50,625 bases of DNA. It comes from Bacteroidota bacterium. Its GTDB lineage: Bacteria; Bacteroidota; Bacteroidia; Cytophagales; UBA9547. A program made the position numbers and the translations under genes. Positions within the stretch are counted from its first letter, which is position 1, and the number at the start of each line of letters is the position of its first letter. The notes beneath the pieces were generated by a model, which was given only the letters and a program-made list of their open reading frames with translations, had not been told where the DNA came from and searched no databases. The stretch lies in NCBI GenBank assembly GCA_004293915.1, contig RDZG01000065.1, forward strand, positions 1 to 50,625. The letters are read 5' to 3'. Positions 25,186 through 33,930 of this stretch are shown in pieces.

Positions 25186-26004
25186 TTACCCTTTCATAGC
25201 ACTTAACATGTTACCATAAACAGTGTTAAGAGAAGTTAAGTTACCAGTTAATTTAGAAAGTTCACCTTTAAATGCTTGTGTATCTTTGCTAGCTTCAGAC
25301 ATATTTTCCATTGCAGAAGAAAGACTACCATAGAATTTATTCATAGATTTCAAATGAACATTTACATCTTGTAATTCCATTTCATAAACTGCATTCAATG
25401 CACCTAAGTTTTTAGTAATACTTTGAACTTGATTATGATATTCTTTAGCATCCGAAGAAGCATCTGCCATTGAAGACATTGCAGTTACAGTTGCAGAATA
25501 AGATTTGTTTAACTCAATTAATGAAGAACTTGCATTTTTTACATTGTTTGCATATTCTTCAGTTGCAACAGCTGCACTCGCAACTTGACCCATTTGAGAA
25601 ACTGATTGGCTTAACGATTGGAATCCAGTTCCAAGTTTAGATAGTGTATCAGGGGTGATATTAGCTTCAGCTAACATATCGTCCATTTTTTTAACTAAAC
25701 CTTTGCCATCTTTTTTCTCTTCTTTTTTATGAGAAACATGAGAATGAACATCGCCTAATTCAGGGTGTACAATAGTCCAATCTGGTTCAGTTACTGGTGG
25801 AGCAAAAGCAAAAAGCAAGAAAAGTACAGCTTCTGTACCTAATCCAACAATTAGCATTGGTGCAGCACCTGGCCAGTGCATGATTTTAAAAAGGGCACCT
25901 AAAATTACGACAGCTGCACCTACACCAGTAATAACTGGAGCAATTTTGGTGTAAAATTTGTCTTTACCTGATAGTGGATGTGATGATCTATACGCTACAC
26001 TCAT
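25186..26004 (-). CDS. gldL: Gliding motility / type IX motor protein GldL
   Basis: This 272-residue protein has two N-terminal membrane helices: APVITGVGAAVVILGALF, then MLIVGLGTEAVLFLLFAFA with the membrane-buried Glu thought to handle protons. The motif FKIMHWPGAAP joins the helices. The rest is a cytoplasmic helical domain rich in Ser/Met with weak repeats ('LNAVYEMELQ', 'LNTVYGNMLSAMKG'). It forms the pentameric stator-like ring with GldM. It is 51 bp after gldK and 48 bp before gldM. Confidence 0.96.
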   Translation of the reverse strand: MSVAYRSSHPLSGKDKFYTKIAPVITGVGAAVVILGALFKIMHWPGAAPMLIVGLGTEAVLFLLFAFAPPVTEPDWTIVHPELGDVHSHVSHKKEEKKDGKGLVKKMDDMLAEANITPDTLSKLGTGFQSLSQSVSQMGQVASAAVATEEYANNVKNASSSLIELNKSYSATVTAMSSMADASSDAKEYHNQVQSITKNLGALNAVYEMELQDVNVHLKSMNKFYGSLSSAMENMSEASKDTQAFKGELSKLTGNLTSLNTVYGNMLSAMKG

Positions 26005-26055
26005 TTTAATAAATAGTTAGTTGTTAATTAAGAATAATTGATTTAAGGTTAATTT

Positions 26056-27153
26056 TTAAAATTCTTGTCCTGATGAGCGACCCAAGTAAGTCATTGCACA
26101 ACGGAATCCAATAAATGATTTTGTAGAGTCTGCATATTCATACGTTCTACTACCTAATTCTAAATAATAAGCTACATCTTTCCAAGATCCGCCTCTAATA
26201 ATTTTACGTTTTTCTTTATCGTCAAAGTATGTTGGATTCATATCCCAAACTACAGGAACAGCCGATTCATAAAATGCATCTTCGCACCATTCTGCAACAT
26301 TACCTGACATATCATACAAACCATAATCATTTGAGAAGTAAGAGCCAACAGGTGATGTGTACATAAATCCATCATCATAATAGTTTCCTCTTCCTGGTTT
26401 TAAATTTGCTAACATACAACCTTTTGAGTTACGTATGTAAGGACCACCCCAAGGATATTTAGCCATATCTCTACCACCACGACCTGCATATTCCCATTCA
26501 GCTTCAGAAGGTAATCTGAAATTAGGATTTGCAAATAAATTCATTCCACTCAAATCTGTTCTCCATTCGTTCATATAACGCGTTCTCCAATTGCAGAATA
26601 TACGAGAAGCATACCAATCAACACCTACTACAGGATATTCATCAAAAGCAGGATGATAGTAATAATATTCCATCATTGGATCTCCCATATGGTGAGCAAA
26701 ATCTCTTACCCAAACCGAAGTGTCAGGATATAACTCTCTGATAATATATTCATCTCCTTTAGATTTGATTGTAGAATCTAACCAAGCTTGTGTATTTTTC
26801 CAATCAGGATATTCATCAGGCTTAAGCAAGAATTGTATAAATTGACGATACTCATTATTTGTTATTTCAGTTTCATCCATATAGAATCCACCGATTGTTA
26901 TTTGCTTGTTGTAATTAATTTGTGTAGCTGGAACATCTTGATCTGCTTGTCCCATATGAAATGTTCCTGAAGGACACACAACCATACCATAAGGTACTTG
27001 TTGAGACCAACCAACTCTATCTGGAACACCTACTAAATCACCTGTAGGAAAACCTGAATTACCACCTTTTTTTCCACAAGAATCAATGATGACCAGTGTA
27101 ATAACTGCAACTATAAAATTGATAGAACTTTTTATAAACGCTCTTTTGTTCAT
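26056..27153 (-). CDS. gldK: Gliding motility / type IX lipoprotein GldK
   Basis: This 365-residue lipoprotein has lipobox VIIDSC at about residue 26. It carries a formylglycine-enzyme (FGE-sulfatase) fold without the enzyme's role: FHMGQADQD, EITNNEYRQFIQFLL, RLPSEAEWEYAGRGG, GLYDMSGNVAEWCEDAFYE and IIRGGSWKD. GldK (PorK) forms outer-membrane-linked rings with GldN. It is shorter than the well-known F. johnsoniae and P. gingivalis proteins but keeps the whole fold. It is the first gene of the gldKLMN transcript, with a good promoter at 27186-27214. Confidence 0.95.
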   Translation of the reverse strand: MNKRAFIKSSINFIVAVITLVIIDSCGKKGGNSGFPTGDLVGVPDRVGWSQQVPYGMVVCPSGTFHMGQADQDVPATQINYNKQITIGGFYMDETEITNNEYRQFIQFLLKPDEYPDWKNTQAWLDSTIKSKGDEYIIRELYPDTSVWVRDFAHHMGDPMMEYYYYHPAFDEYPVVGVDWYASRIFCNWRTRYMNEWRTDLSGMNLFANPNFRLPSEAEWEYAGRGGRDMAKYPWGGPYIRNSKGCMLANLKPGRGNYYDDGFMYTSPVGSYFSNDYGLYDMSGNVAEWCEDAFYESAVPVVWDMNPTYFDDKEKRKIIRGGSWKDVAYYLELGSRTYEYADSTKSFIGFRCAMTYLGRSSGQEF

Positions 27154-27185
27154 ATATAAATGTATAAGAAACTTTTAAAACCTTT

Positions 27186-27214
27186 CAAAACTATATTAAA
27201 TTTTTAATAAACAA
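27186..27214 (-). promoter_or_regulatory. Promoter of gldKLMN
   Basis: The minus strand reads TTG (27214-27212), 18 bp spacer, TAGTTTTG (27193-27186), a full match to the Bacteroidota TTG/TAnnTTTG pattern. It is 33 bp before the gldK ATG. The second TAGTTTTG at 27219-27212 overlaps the -33 box. Confidence 0.65.
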
Positions 27215-27239
27215 AACTAAAATGTAAAAAAAATTAAAA

Positions 27240-28238
27240 TTAATATCTAAAACGTGGTGTCCTTATCACTGGTTTCGGTATTAATTCTTTTACAGGAATG
27301 AAATAAGATGCCATAATTTCGTGCGATGTGCCTGCCTTAGCTGCATTACCAATTATGGTTAAATCAAAGGAATAACCCACTCTGAGTGCGTTATTCTTGA
27401 GTAGACCTATACCAAGTATAGCAACAAGTGCATCTAAGTGCCTATACGATAATCCACCCCAAAATTTATAATTATTATAAATTGCTAAAGCTGAAAAATC
27501 GAACTGCAAATTTGAAAACTTTTTTAAATCTCCTTTAGTAATAATCGATGGGGCTAACATCCAATTTTCATTTAGCCTAGCATTATAGCCCGCTGTGAAA
27601 TAATAATGCCTGTATAAATCGCTTTCATAATTAATAGATGATTTACTAAATTTATATAGACTAGGCTGATTGATATGATTTAAACTAAAACCAGCATAGA
27701 AATTTTTGTTTTGAAGCCAAATACCACCACCTAAATCAAAAGTTGTATTATTAGGATAGCTTTTTATGAAATCTATTGTTGGATCGCTATCTTGATTAGG
27801 TTTTAGCTTATTTGCATCTATACCAGCTCGATAAATACCTGCACTAATACCAAACCCAAGTTTTGTGTTTTCTGATATATCTATATGATAGGCATAGGAA
27901 CCTCTAATATATAAATTAGATTGTGGACCTAAAATATCATTTACTACATATAATCCAACACCACTGTTTATAGCTCTAATTTTAGTAGATGCACTAAGCA
28001 TTTGTGAATACGGTACGCCAGAAACTCCATCGTTTGTTGCTTTTAGCCCCGTCCATTGGCTGCGATATAAGCCCAAAATTTCGGTTTGGTTATTTATGCC
28101 CACATAAGCAGGATTCATGTAAGCATGTGTAAACATATATTGGCTAAACTGTGGATCTTGCTGGGCAAATACCGAAATACTAAACAAATAAATTAGTATT
28201 TTGAAAAATCTACATTTTAGACTATATATATATAACAT
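27240..28238 (-). CDS. PorP/SprF-family type IX secretion membrane protein
   Basis: This 332-residue protein has a signal peptide (ending VFAQ) followed by the family hallmark QDPQFSQYMFTHAYMNPAYVG and 'YRSQWTGLKATNDGVSGVPYSQ'. The remainder is beta-barrel strands ending in the conserved LRVGYSFDLTI and a basic tail. PorP/SprF proteins are outer-membrane partners needed for export or anchoring of type IX cargo. It sits 86 bp upstream of gldK and 4 bp downstream of hemD. This order (hemD, porP/sprF, gldK-N) is common in Bacteroidota. Confidence 0.92.
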   Translation of the reverse strand: MLYIYSLKCRFFKILIYLFSISVFAQQDPQFSQYMFTHAYMNPAYVGINNQTEILGLYRSQWTGLKATNDGVSGVPYSQMLSASTKIRAINSGVGLYVVNDILGPQSNLYIRGSYAYHIDISENTKLGFGISAGIYRAGIDANKLKPNQDSDPTIDFIKSYPNNTTFDLGGGIWLQNKNFYAGFSLNHINQPSLYKFSKSSINYESDLYRHYYFTAGYNARLNENWMLAPSIITKGDLKKFSNLQFDFSALAIYNNYKFWGGLSYRHLDALVAILGIGLLKNNALRVGYSFDLTIIGNAAKAGTSHEIMASYFIPVKELIPKPVIRTPRFRY

Positions 28239-28242
28239 AAAA

Positions 28243-29028
28243 TTATAAATTATTGGCTTGTTTGATATACAGTTCCAAAGCTCCAGTCATTGATGGGGCA
28301 TTTGGCATTGGTGCTTCTATATCTAAAATCAAATTGGCATCTCTCACTGCTTTTGCTGTGGTGCTACCAAATGCTGCTATTCTGGTTTTTCCTTGTACAA
28401 AATCCGGAAAGTTTGTAAACAATGACGTAACACCTGATGGACTAAAGAAAACTAAGATATCATATTTTACATCCGATAAATCAGACAAATCAGAAGCCAC
28501 TGTATTGTATATGATTCCTTCATTATAATTAAATCCATTTTGTTTCAAGAAATCAGGAATATCATCGTTTCTCAAATCTGAACAAGGATAAAGAAATTTT
28601 TCTGCTTTATGCTTTTTCATAATTTCGAACAAATCCGATGCTTTTTTCTCGCCTACAAATATTTTTCGTTTACGAAGTACGATATATTTTTGCAAATAAT
28701 TTGCAGTTTGTTCAGAAACACAAAAATATTTTAATGTTGGCGACAATTCGACTTTGCCTTCTTTGCACAAACGAAAGAAATGATCTACAGCATTTCTACT
28801 CGTTAGAATAATGGCTGTAAATTCGCCAATATCTATTTTTTGTTTTCTAAATTCTTTAAATGGCACTCCTTCTATGTCAATAAATGCCCTAAAATCAACT
28901 TTTAAGTTATGCTTTGTTGATAATGTAATATATGGAGTAGCATCTGATGGTTTTGCCTGAGTCACTAAAATACTTGAGACTTTATTAAGTCTTTCATTTG
29001 TAACTTCTTTTGTTTCAACACTTTGCAT
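28243..29028 (-). CDS. hemD: Uroporphyrinogen-III synthase
   Basis: The protein is 261 residues from ATG 29028 (MQSVETKEVTNERLNKVSSIL), which overlaps the upstream stop codon by one base (TAATG); a longer frame starting at 29094 would lie inside the neighbour. The two-domain HemD fold is suggested by FTAIILTSRNAVDHFFRLCK in the first half and 'YDILVFFSPSGVTSLFTNFP' and 'IAAFGSTTAKAVRDANLILD' in the second. It closes hydroxymethylbilane to uroporphyrinogen III in the haem pathway, in the cytoplasm. No other haem genes are nearby; the link to type IX genes is positional and widespread in the phylum. Confidence 0.9.
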   Translation of the reverse strand: MQSVETKEVTNERLNKVSSILVTQAKPSDATPYITLSTKHNLKVDFRAFIDIEGVPFKEFRKQKIDIGEFTAIILTSRNAVDHFFRLCKEGKVELSPTLKYFCVSEQTANYLQKYIVLRKRKIFVGEKKASDLFEIMKKHKAEKFLYPCSDLRNDDIPDFLKQNGFNYNEGIIYNTVASDLSDLSDVKYDILVFFSPSGVTSLFTNFPDFVQGKTRIAAFGSTTAKAVRDANLILDIEAPMPNAPSMTGALELYIKQANNL

Positions 29029-30128
29029 TATAAAATTGAAAAATCTTGAGTTATTTTTAATAGATATATAAAAGGGAATATATCGCAGATGCAAATATAA
29101 GCAAATAAATATTTCTTTCTAAATCCTATTATTTTATAACTCACATAAATTTCTCTTGCAAACAATAAAATAAACAAAAGCAGCTTAAATGTTAATAGCA
29201 TTTTACTATTTAAAAAATTCAAATTAAAGTACGGAGAAAATAATAAAAACAGAAATGGCACTAAAATAAGTACAAAAAATAAAATCAAATAAGCATGTTC
29301 GATTACAAGCGTTTTTGATAGTAAAGCAGTTTTAAAAATTGTATTAAATAATAAATGAAGTACTATTTTAATTAAAAGCAGTATTATAAAAAAAAACGCT
29401 AAACTAAATACTGCATTTAGTGTTGGATTTTGAACATAGTTCATGTATTGTTTGTCTAAAAAAACCCAAGAACCAATCAGCAACAAAGTAGCGACAAGCG
29501 AAAGCTGAACGATAACTTCGTTTTGATGAAGTTGAATTTTTGAAGAAGTTTGTCCATAAGAGCGGTTATTGTTAGAAGAATTTGCAGGAAAAACATTTAC
29601 TAAAACTTCAGGAAAAAACATTTTTGCCAATACAAAACATAAAATGCAAAATATTAGCCCAATAATATATTTTTGGTTTGCATTTTTTTTCAACTTCAAA
29701 ATATCGCTAAACGAAAAAATACTTTCTTTTACTGCTTCCGTTTTTTTATATTTATTACCATTATAGCAAAAAATACTGCTATTTGATAGCTTTTCTAAAG
29801 ATGAAATCGTTACAAACCCTTGCGATTGTTTTAAAAACTGATTAACAGGAATCACAAAAGTATCGCCTTTAGGAATGTTTGCATAAAACTTATTGTCTAA
29901 AAAAATACTTAAATCTGTGCCAGATATTATTTTTAGTGTGGTACTAATGTCACTCTTTGAAAGAAAAAAACTAATGTTCTTTTGCGTATTAATTGGATCA
30001 ACTAGTGGCACATATAAATTTAATTCTTCATCAAAAATTAGAAAATCATCTTCTAATGATTTAATGTCGTCTGTAGAAAAACATAAAAAATAGCTAAAAA
30101 ACAATGCTATTGTTATACTAAATTTCAT
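29028..30128 (-). CDS. DUF4271 membrane protein
   Basis: This 366-residue protein has a signal-like N-terminus (MKFSITIALFFSYFLCFS), a periplasmic domain (about 20-150) and seven to eight membrane helices from about residue 152 to 360. The end, FAYICICDIFPFIYLLKI, is typical of DUF4271. The gene overlaps the transferase gene by 11 bases upstream and hemD by one base downstream, so translation is coupled. DUF4271 is regularly found next to hemD in Bacteroidota; the function is unknown. Confidence 0.85.
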   Translation of the reverse strand: MKFSITIALFFSYFLCFSTDDIKSLEDDFLIFDEELNLYVPLVDPINTQKNISFFLSKSDISTTLKIISGTDLSIFLDNKFYANIPKGDTFVIPVNQFLKQSQGFVTISSLEKLSNSSIFCYNGNKYKKTEAVKESIFSFSDILKLKKNANQKYIIGLIFCILCFVLAKMFFPEVLVNVFPANSSNNNRSYGQTSSKIQLHQNEVIVQLSLVATLLLIGSWVFLDKQYMNYVQNPTLNAVFSLAFFFIILLLIKIVLHLLFNTIFKTALLSKTLVIEHAYLILFFVLILVPFLFLLFSPYFNLNFLNSKMLLTFKLLLFILLFAREIYVSYKIIGFRKKYLFAYICICDIFPFIYLLKITQDFSIL

Positions 30129-31161
30129 TTAATTTTTTATTATTATCGAAAGTACCATTGAAATATTCCAAAACTAAACCAACTATAATAGAAATGGCAA
30201 TAAAAATATAAATACTTTGGTATACGGGCATAAAATCTAAAGCTACTGCTAAAATATAACACAGTATATTATATGCCAATATAATCAATACAACTTGCAC
30301 AGATGAAAAATTTTTGTTTTTGAGTATGTGATGGACATGCGTTTTGTCTGGAGAAAAAGGAGATTTGCCTCTTAAAATACGCATCAAAAACACACGTATT
30401 GTATCTGAAACTGGTACAATTAATAATGCAACTGCAACTACAGGTGCAGATTGCAATGGTCTGATTTCTGTAAATTTAACTGCCAAAACTGCAATTAAAA
30501 ATCCACAAACGAGCGAACCTGTATCTCCCATAAAAATAATTGCTTTTTTGAAATTATAACGTAAAAAACCTAAAACACCACCAACTAAACAAAAACAAAT
30601 ATCAGCATAAGCTCTGCCATCGAATGTGCCAAAATTAAAAAAATACAAGCCCAAAACTGTTGCAACACACACTGCAACACTACCTGCCAAACCATCGAGA
30701 CCATCTAATAAATTTATTGCATTTGTAATTCCAATAATGACTAAGAAAGTAAATGCATAACTAATTCCTTCTGGCAAAACACCTAAACCAAATATTCCTT
30801 GAAAATTTGTTATGCGAATATTTCCAATAAAAACCACAATTCCAGTTGCTAATACTTGTACAAAAAATTTTTTAAAAACTGAGACACTAACTAAATCATC
30901 TTTAAGTCCAATAAAAAAAAGGACAATACAACCAGCAATTATTTGTTGAATTTCTTTATTAAAATGTCCAAAAATAGTTAAAGCTGAAACTAAACCAGCA
31001 AAAATAGCAATTCCTCCCAAACGTGGTGTGAGCGAAACATGTATGGTTCGCTTGTTTGGTTCGTCTAATAATTGTTTTAGATGGGCTACATTAATAATGG
31101 ATGGAATGGCAAAAACCGAAACCAAAAACGACCATACAAAACATAAAATTGTGTTTATCAT
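30118..31161 (-). CDS. Undecaprenyl-phosphate sugar-1-phosphate transferase (WecA/MraY family)
   Basis: This 347-residue, about 11-helix membrane protein has the polyprenyl-phosphate transferase motifs LTPRLGGIAIFAGLV, FIGLKDDLVSV (first Asp pair), ITNAINLLDGLDGLAGS and AIIFMGDTGSLVCGFLIA. It ends this core with the 'DKTHVHHIL' loop that marks the WecA/TagO side rather than MraY. It would put a HexNAc-1-phosphate on the lipid carrier to start O-antigen, capsule or related glycan synthesis at the inner membrane. It is first in the run to DUF4271 and hemD. Confidence 0.9.
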   Translation of the reverse strand: MINTILCFVWSFLVSVFAIPSIINVAHLKQLLDEPNKRTIHVSLTPRLGGIAIFAGLVSALTIFGHFNKEIQQIIAGCIVLFFIGLKDDLVSVSVFKKFFVQVLATGIVVFIGNIRITNFQGIFGLGVLPEGISYAFTFLVIIGITNAINLLDGLDGLAGSVAVCVATVLGLYFFNFGTFDGRAYADICFCLVGGVLGFLRYNFKKAIIFMGDTGSLVCGFLIAVLAVKFTEIRPLQSAPVVAVALLIVPVSDTIRVFLMRILRGKSPFSPDKTHVHHILKNKNFSSVQVVLIILAYNILCYILAVALDFMPVYQSIYIFIAISIIVGLVLEYFNGTFDNNKKLNEI

Positions 31162-31174
31162 ATTGTTAAGTGAA

Positions 31175-31182
31175 CAAATTTA
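31175..31182 (-). promoter_or_regulatory. -7 box upstream of the transferase gene
   Basis: The minus strand reads TAAATTTG, a TAnnTTTG match only 14 bp before ATG 31161; the transcript leader would be very short. No clear -33 box. Confidence 0.3.
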
Positions 31183-31293
31183 GCTAAAAAACAGTTAAAT
31201 TAATTAAAACTTAAAGAGTATATTTTATTAGTATTTATATTTGTAAATTAAAAAAAGTAAATGCGACTCGTTTAATCATTTATCAAAAAGAAA

Positions 31294-31533
31294 ATGAAAT
31301 TTATAATAATCACACTTTTAGTTATTTTTATTTTTGGGAAAGTATTCAAATATGCGTTCAAATATTGGGTAATGAGTACATTGCAAAAATCTCAAAATCA
31401 AGGTTTTAACTCTCAAAATAACCAACAAACAAAAAAAGAAGGTTCGATTCATATTAATCAAACCGAAAAAAAAGAATCTAATTTAAAAGGCAATAAAGGT
31501 GGAGAATATATTGATTACGAGATTGTTAAATAA
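31294..31533 (+). CDS. DUF4834 small membrane protein
   Basis: This 79-residue protein has one N-terminal helix (MKFIIITLLVIFIFGKVF). A polar Gln/Asn/Lys-rich middle and the ending KEGSIHI...GGEYIDYEIVK match the DUF4834 layout as I remember it. It is anchored in the inner membrane with a short tail. Function is unknown. It converges on purD, with the stop codons only one base apart, and no terminator is visible between them. Confidence 0.75.
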   Translation: MKFIIITLLVIFIFGKVFKYAFKYWVMSTLQKSQNQGFNSQNNQQTKKEGSIHINQTEKKESNLKGNKGGEYIDYEIVK

Positions 31534-31534
31534 T

Positions 31535-32812
31535 CTAAACGAACTCAAATCCTATATCATCTCTAAAATATTTACCTTTCCATTGAATAGTTTTTGCAGC
31601 TGATTTTGATTTTTCTAATGCCTCAGTAATGTTTTTTCCTGTTCCTGTAAGTGCCATTACTCTACCACCATTTGTTACTATGTTTCCATTTGGGTCGGTT
31701 TTTGTGCCAGCATGAAAACACAAAACATCTTTTGTGTTTTTAATTTCAGTAATCACATCGCCTTTTTGATAGTCGTCTGGATAGCCTCCTGCAACGAGCA
31801 TAATAGTAGTTGCAGCAAAAGGTTGAAATTCGATTTTAACTTCGTTCAATTTTTGATTTTGAACTTTTGATAATATTTCGACCAAGTCAGATTTTATGCG
31901 AGGCATCACCACTTCGGTTTCTGGATCACCCATTCGGCAATTGTATTCAATCACAAATGGCTCATTATCAACTTCTATCAGCCCGAAAAATATAAATCCT
32001 TTGTATAAAATATTTTCTTTTGCCAAACCATCAACGGTTGGTTTAATTATGCGTTCATTAACTTTTTGCATAAATAGAGCATCGGCAAAAGGTACAGGCG
32101 AAACCGCACCCATTCCGCCTGTATTTGGACCAGTATCTCCAATGCCAATACGTTTATAATCTTTGGCTTCGGGTAAAAGCACATAGTTTTTGCCATCAGA
32201 AAGAGCAAAAACCGAAACTTCTAAGCCCTTCAAAAATTGTTCTATAACTACTTTTGCACTTGCATCGCCAAACTTTAAGTCCGAAATCATCTCATAAAGT
32301 GTAGCTTTAGCTTCAGCTAAATCAGAAGTAATAATTACACCTTTGCCCGCAGCCAAACCATCGGCTTTGAGGACATAAGGAGGTTTAGCAGTTTCTAAAT
32401 ATGCCAAACCTTTATCTAAACTTTTTGAATCAAAAGTTTGATAATCAGCGGTTGGAATGGCGTATTTTTTCATAAATTGTTTTGAAAAATCTTTGCTGCC
32501 TTCCAACATTGCTCCTTTGGAATCTGGACCAATTACAGAAATTGATTTTAGTTTGTCGCTTGCCAAAAAATAGTCGTGAATACCTTTTACCAAAGGTACT
32601 TCTGGACCAACGACTACCATTTCGATTGCATTTTCGATACAAAACTTGCCAATGTTTTCGAAATCATCAACCGCAATAGCAACCAAAGTGCCGTAAGGTT
32701 TCATGCCTGGATTGCCAGGTGCAATAAATAATTGTGATAATAATGGACTTTGGGCTAGTTTCCATGCTATGGCATTTTCTCTGCCACCTGAGCCTATTAA
32801 AAGTATGTTCAT
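31535..32812 (-). CDS. purD: Phosphoribosylamine-glycine ligase
   Basis: This 425-residue ATP-grasp enzyme has the normal PurD length. The N-terminus MNILLIGSGGRENAIAWKL is diagnostic. ATP-grasp parts include YVLKADGLAAGKGVIITSD and the signature RIGIGDTGPNTGGMGAVSPV, with FVIEYNCRMGDPETE as the metal-binding segment. It joins glycine to phosphoribosylamine in purine synthesis. Its start is only 8 bp after the stop of an HNH restriction gene, so it now appears to depend on the promoter of the restriction-modification operon or on read-through. Confidence 0.97.
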   Translation of the reverse strand: MNILLIGSGGRENAIAWKLAQSPLLSQLFIAPGNPGMKPYGTLVAIAVDDFENIGKFCIENAIEMVVVGPEVPLVKGIHDYFLASDKLKSISVIGPDSKGAMLEGSKDFSKQFMKKYAIPTADYQTFDSKSLDKGLAYLETAKPPYVLKADGLAAGKGVIITSDLAEAKATLYEMISDLKFGDASAKVVIEQFLKGLEVSVFALSDGKNYVLLPEAKDYKRIGIGDTGPNTGGMGAVSPVPFADALFMQKVNERIIKPTVDGLAKENILYKGFIFFGLIEVDNEPFVIEYNCRMGDPETEVVMPRIKSDLVEILSKVQNQKLNEVKIEFQPFAATTIMLVAGGYPDDYQKGDVITEIKNTKDVLCFHAGTKTDPNGNIVTNGGRVMALTGTGKNITEALEKSKSAAKTIQWKGKYFRDDIGFEFV

Positions 32813-32820
32813 TTGTAAAA

Positions 32821-33927
32821 TTATAAACTTGTCAAATCTTTAATATTATCTTGGAATACAAAATTTCTATGATAGTCTAGATATTCCTGCCTATCCTCTG
32901 GATATATTCTCAAGTTGTTTTTAGCGTTAGGATTAATATTAAGTTTTTCCCAAGTATATGATGAAAGTAAAGTGCCACAAACTAAATCTCCGTTGTCTTT
33001 AAAGGTTATGTAGCCTTGGTCAAAAAGTTTGTCGTAAGTTGGAGTTAAAGCAAGTCCGTTTAAATAATCAATTGCTTGGTCTTCTCGTCCCTCCTTAATA
33101 CAAACTCTGTAAGGTTTGATATGGCTTGCAATTAGCAGTTTCTCGTCTGTTATTTTTGTGAATGGACATTGTGGCATATGCTCAATAACTTTCTTTCTGT
33201 ATTGGTCAGCACCTTGTCGCCCAATTGATTTTGTAGTTTCTCTTTTAGCTTTTTCTTCAACTTCTAGTTCGGCTGTCGTACCAATTAGTTTTGGGTGAAC
33301 AATTGACCTAAATTGATAATCTAACAATATTCTGAAATAGAAAAGTGGTTTTTGATTTTCTTTATTTCCAACTACTGGTATGAGTTTTAGAATTGATAAA
33401 TAACTAATCTTTGGTAGAACTAATTTTCTCCAAATATCCCAAATTGGTTCATCTGAACGAATATAACCTCTGCTTAATTTGTTATCTGTGAAATCCGAAA
33501 CATCATAGATGCTAAAAAATATTTTTTCATCTTCAAGTGCAGTGATGCTCTCTAAATTTTGAGTGTAAAATTCTGCAATATCAAAATTGTAGATTTGCTC
33601 TTGTTTTTGATATTCAATTCTTGCATCGTACATATATTTTAGCAAGTTTGACTTGCTAAAAAAGCAATTCCCTTCTTGAATTGGGGTAAAAATTCTTTCT
33701 CCATTTTCTATCCCTTTTCCCCAATCTGAATATTCAAAAAAATCACTTAATCTTTCACCACTTTTCCCTAAATAACCACCCACATATTTTCTTGATTCGC
33801 CATTGCCTTTGAACATTTGAAGTTTATTCTTGCGATAAATGAAACTATCCTCAGCTCTTAAATTTTGAATTGAGTCAATAATAAAGTACTCCTTGCCTTC
33901 GATATGTATTTTTTGAAAATTCTCCAT
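32821..33927 (-). CDS. HNH-type restriction endonuclease (partner of the C5 methyltransferase)
   Basis: This 368-residue protein has a C-terminal HNH_2-like nuclease domain (about 240-320): QCPFTKITDEKLLIASHIKP with H269, then YLNGLALTPTYDKLFDQGYI with N290 and D299. These are the usual metal and catalytic positions, although the third motif has Asp rather than His. The first 230 residues have no domain I know and probably recognise the target. The gene starts 3 bp after the methyltransferase stop, which strongly suggests a type II restriction-modification pair. The recognition sequence cannot be deduced. No frame damage is seen, so it may be active. Confidence 0.8.
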   Translation of the reverse strand: MENFQKIHIEGKEYFIIDSIQNLRAEDSFIYRKNKLQMFKGNGESRKYVGGYLGKSGERLSDFFEYSDWGKGIENGERIFTPIQEGNCFFSKSNLLKYMYDARIEYQKQEQIYNFDIAEFYTQNLESITALEDEKIFFSIYDVSDFTDNKLSRGYIRSDEPIWDIWRKLVLPKISYLSILKLIPVVGNKENQKPLFYFRILLDYQFRSIVHPKLIGTTAELEVEEKAKRETTKSIGRQGADQYRKKVIEHMPQCPFTKITDEKLLIASHIKPYRVCIKEGREDQAIDYLNGLALTPTYDKLFDQGYITFKDNGDLVCGTLLSSYTWEKLNINPNAKNNLRIYPEDRQEYLDYHRNFVFQDNIKDLTSL

Positions 33928-33930
33928 AAT

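Noticed and set aside
28253-28528. 91-residue plus-strand frame opposite hemD
   Set aside because: It is a shadow frame; hemD is coupled to its neighbour and well supported.
29029-29094. Longer N-terminus for HemD (start at 29094)
   Set aside because: The TAATG overlap at 29028 is a typical coupled start, and the extra residues lie inside the DUF4271 gene.
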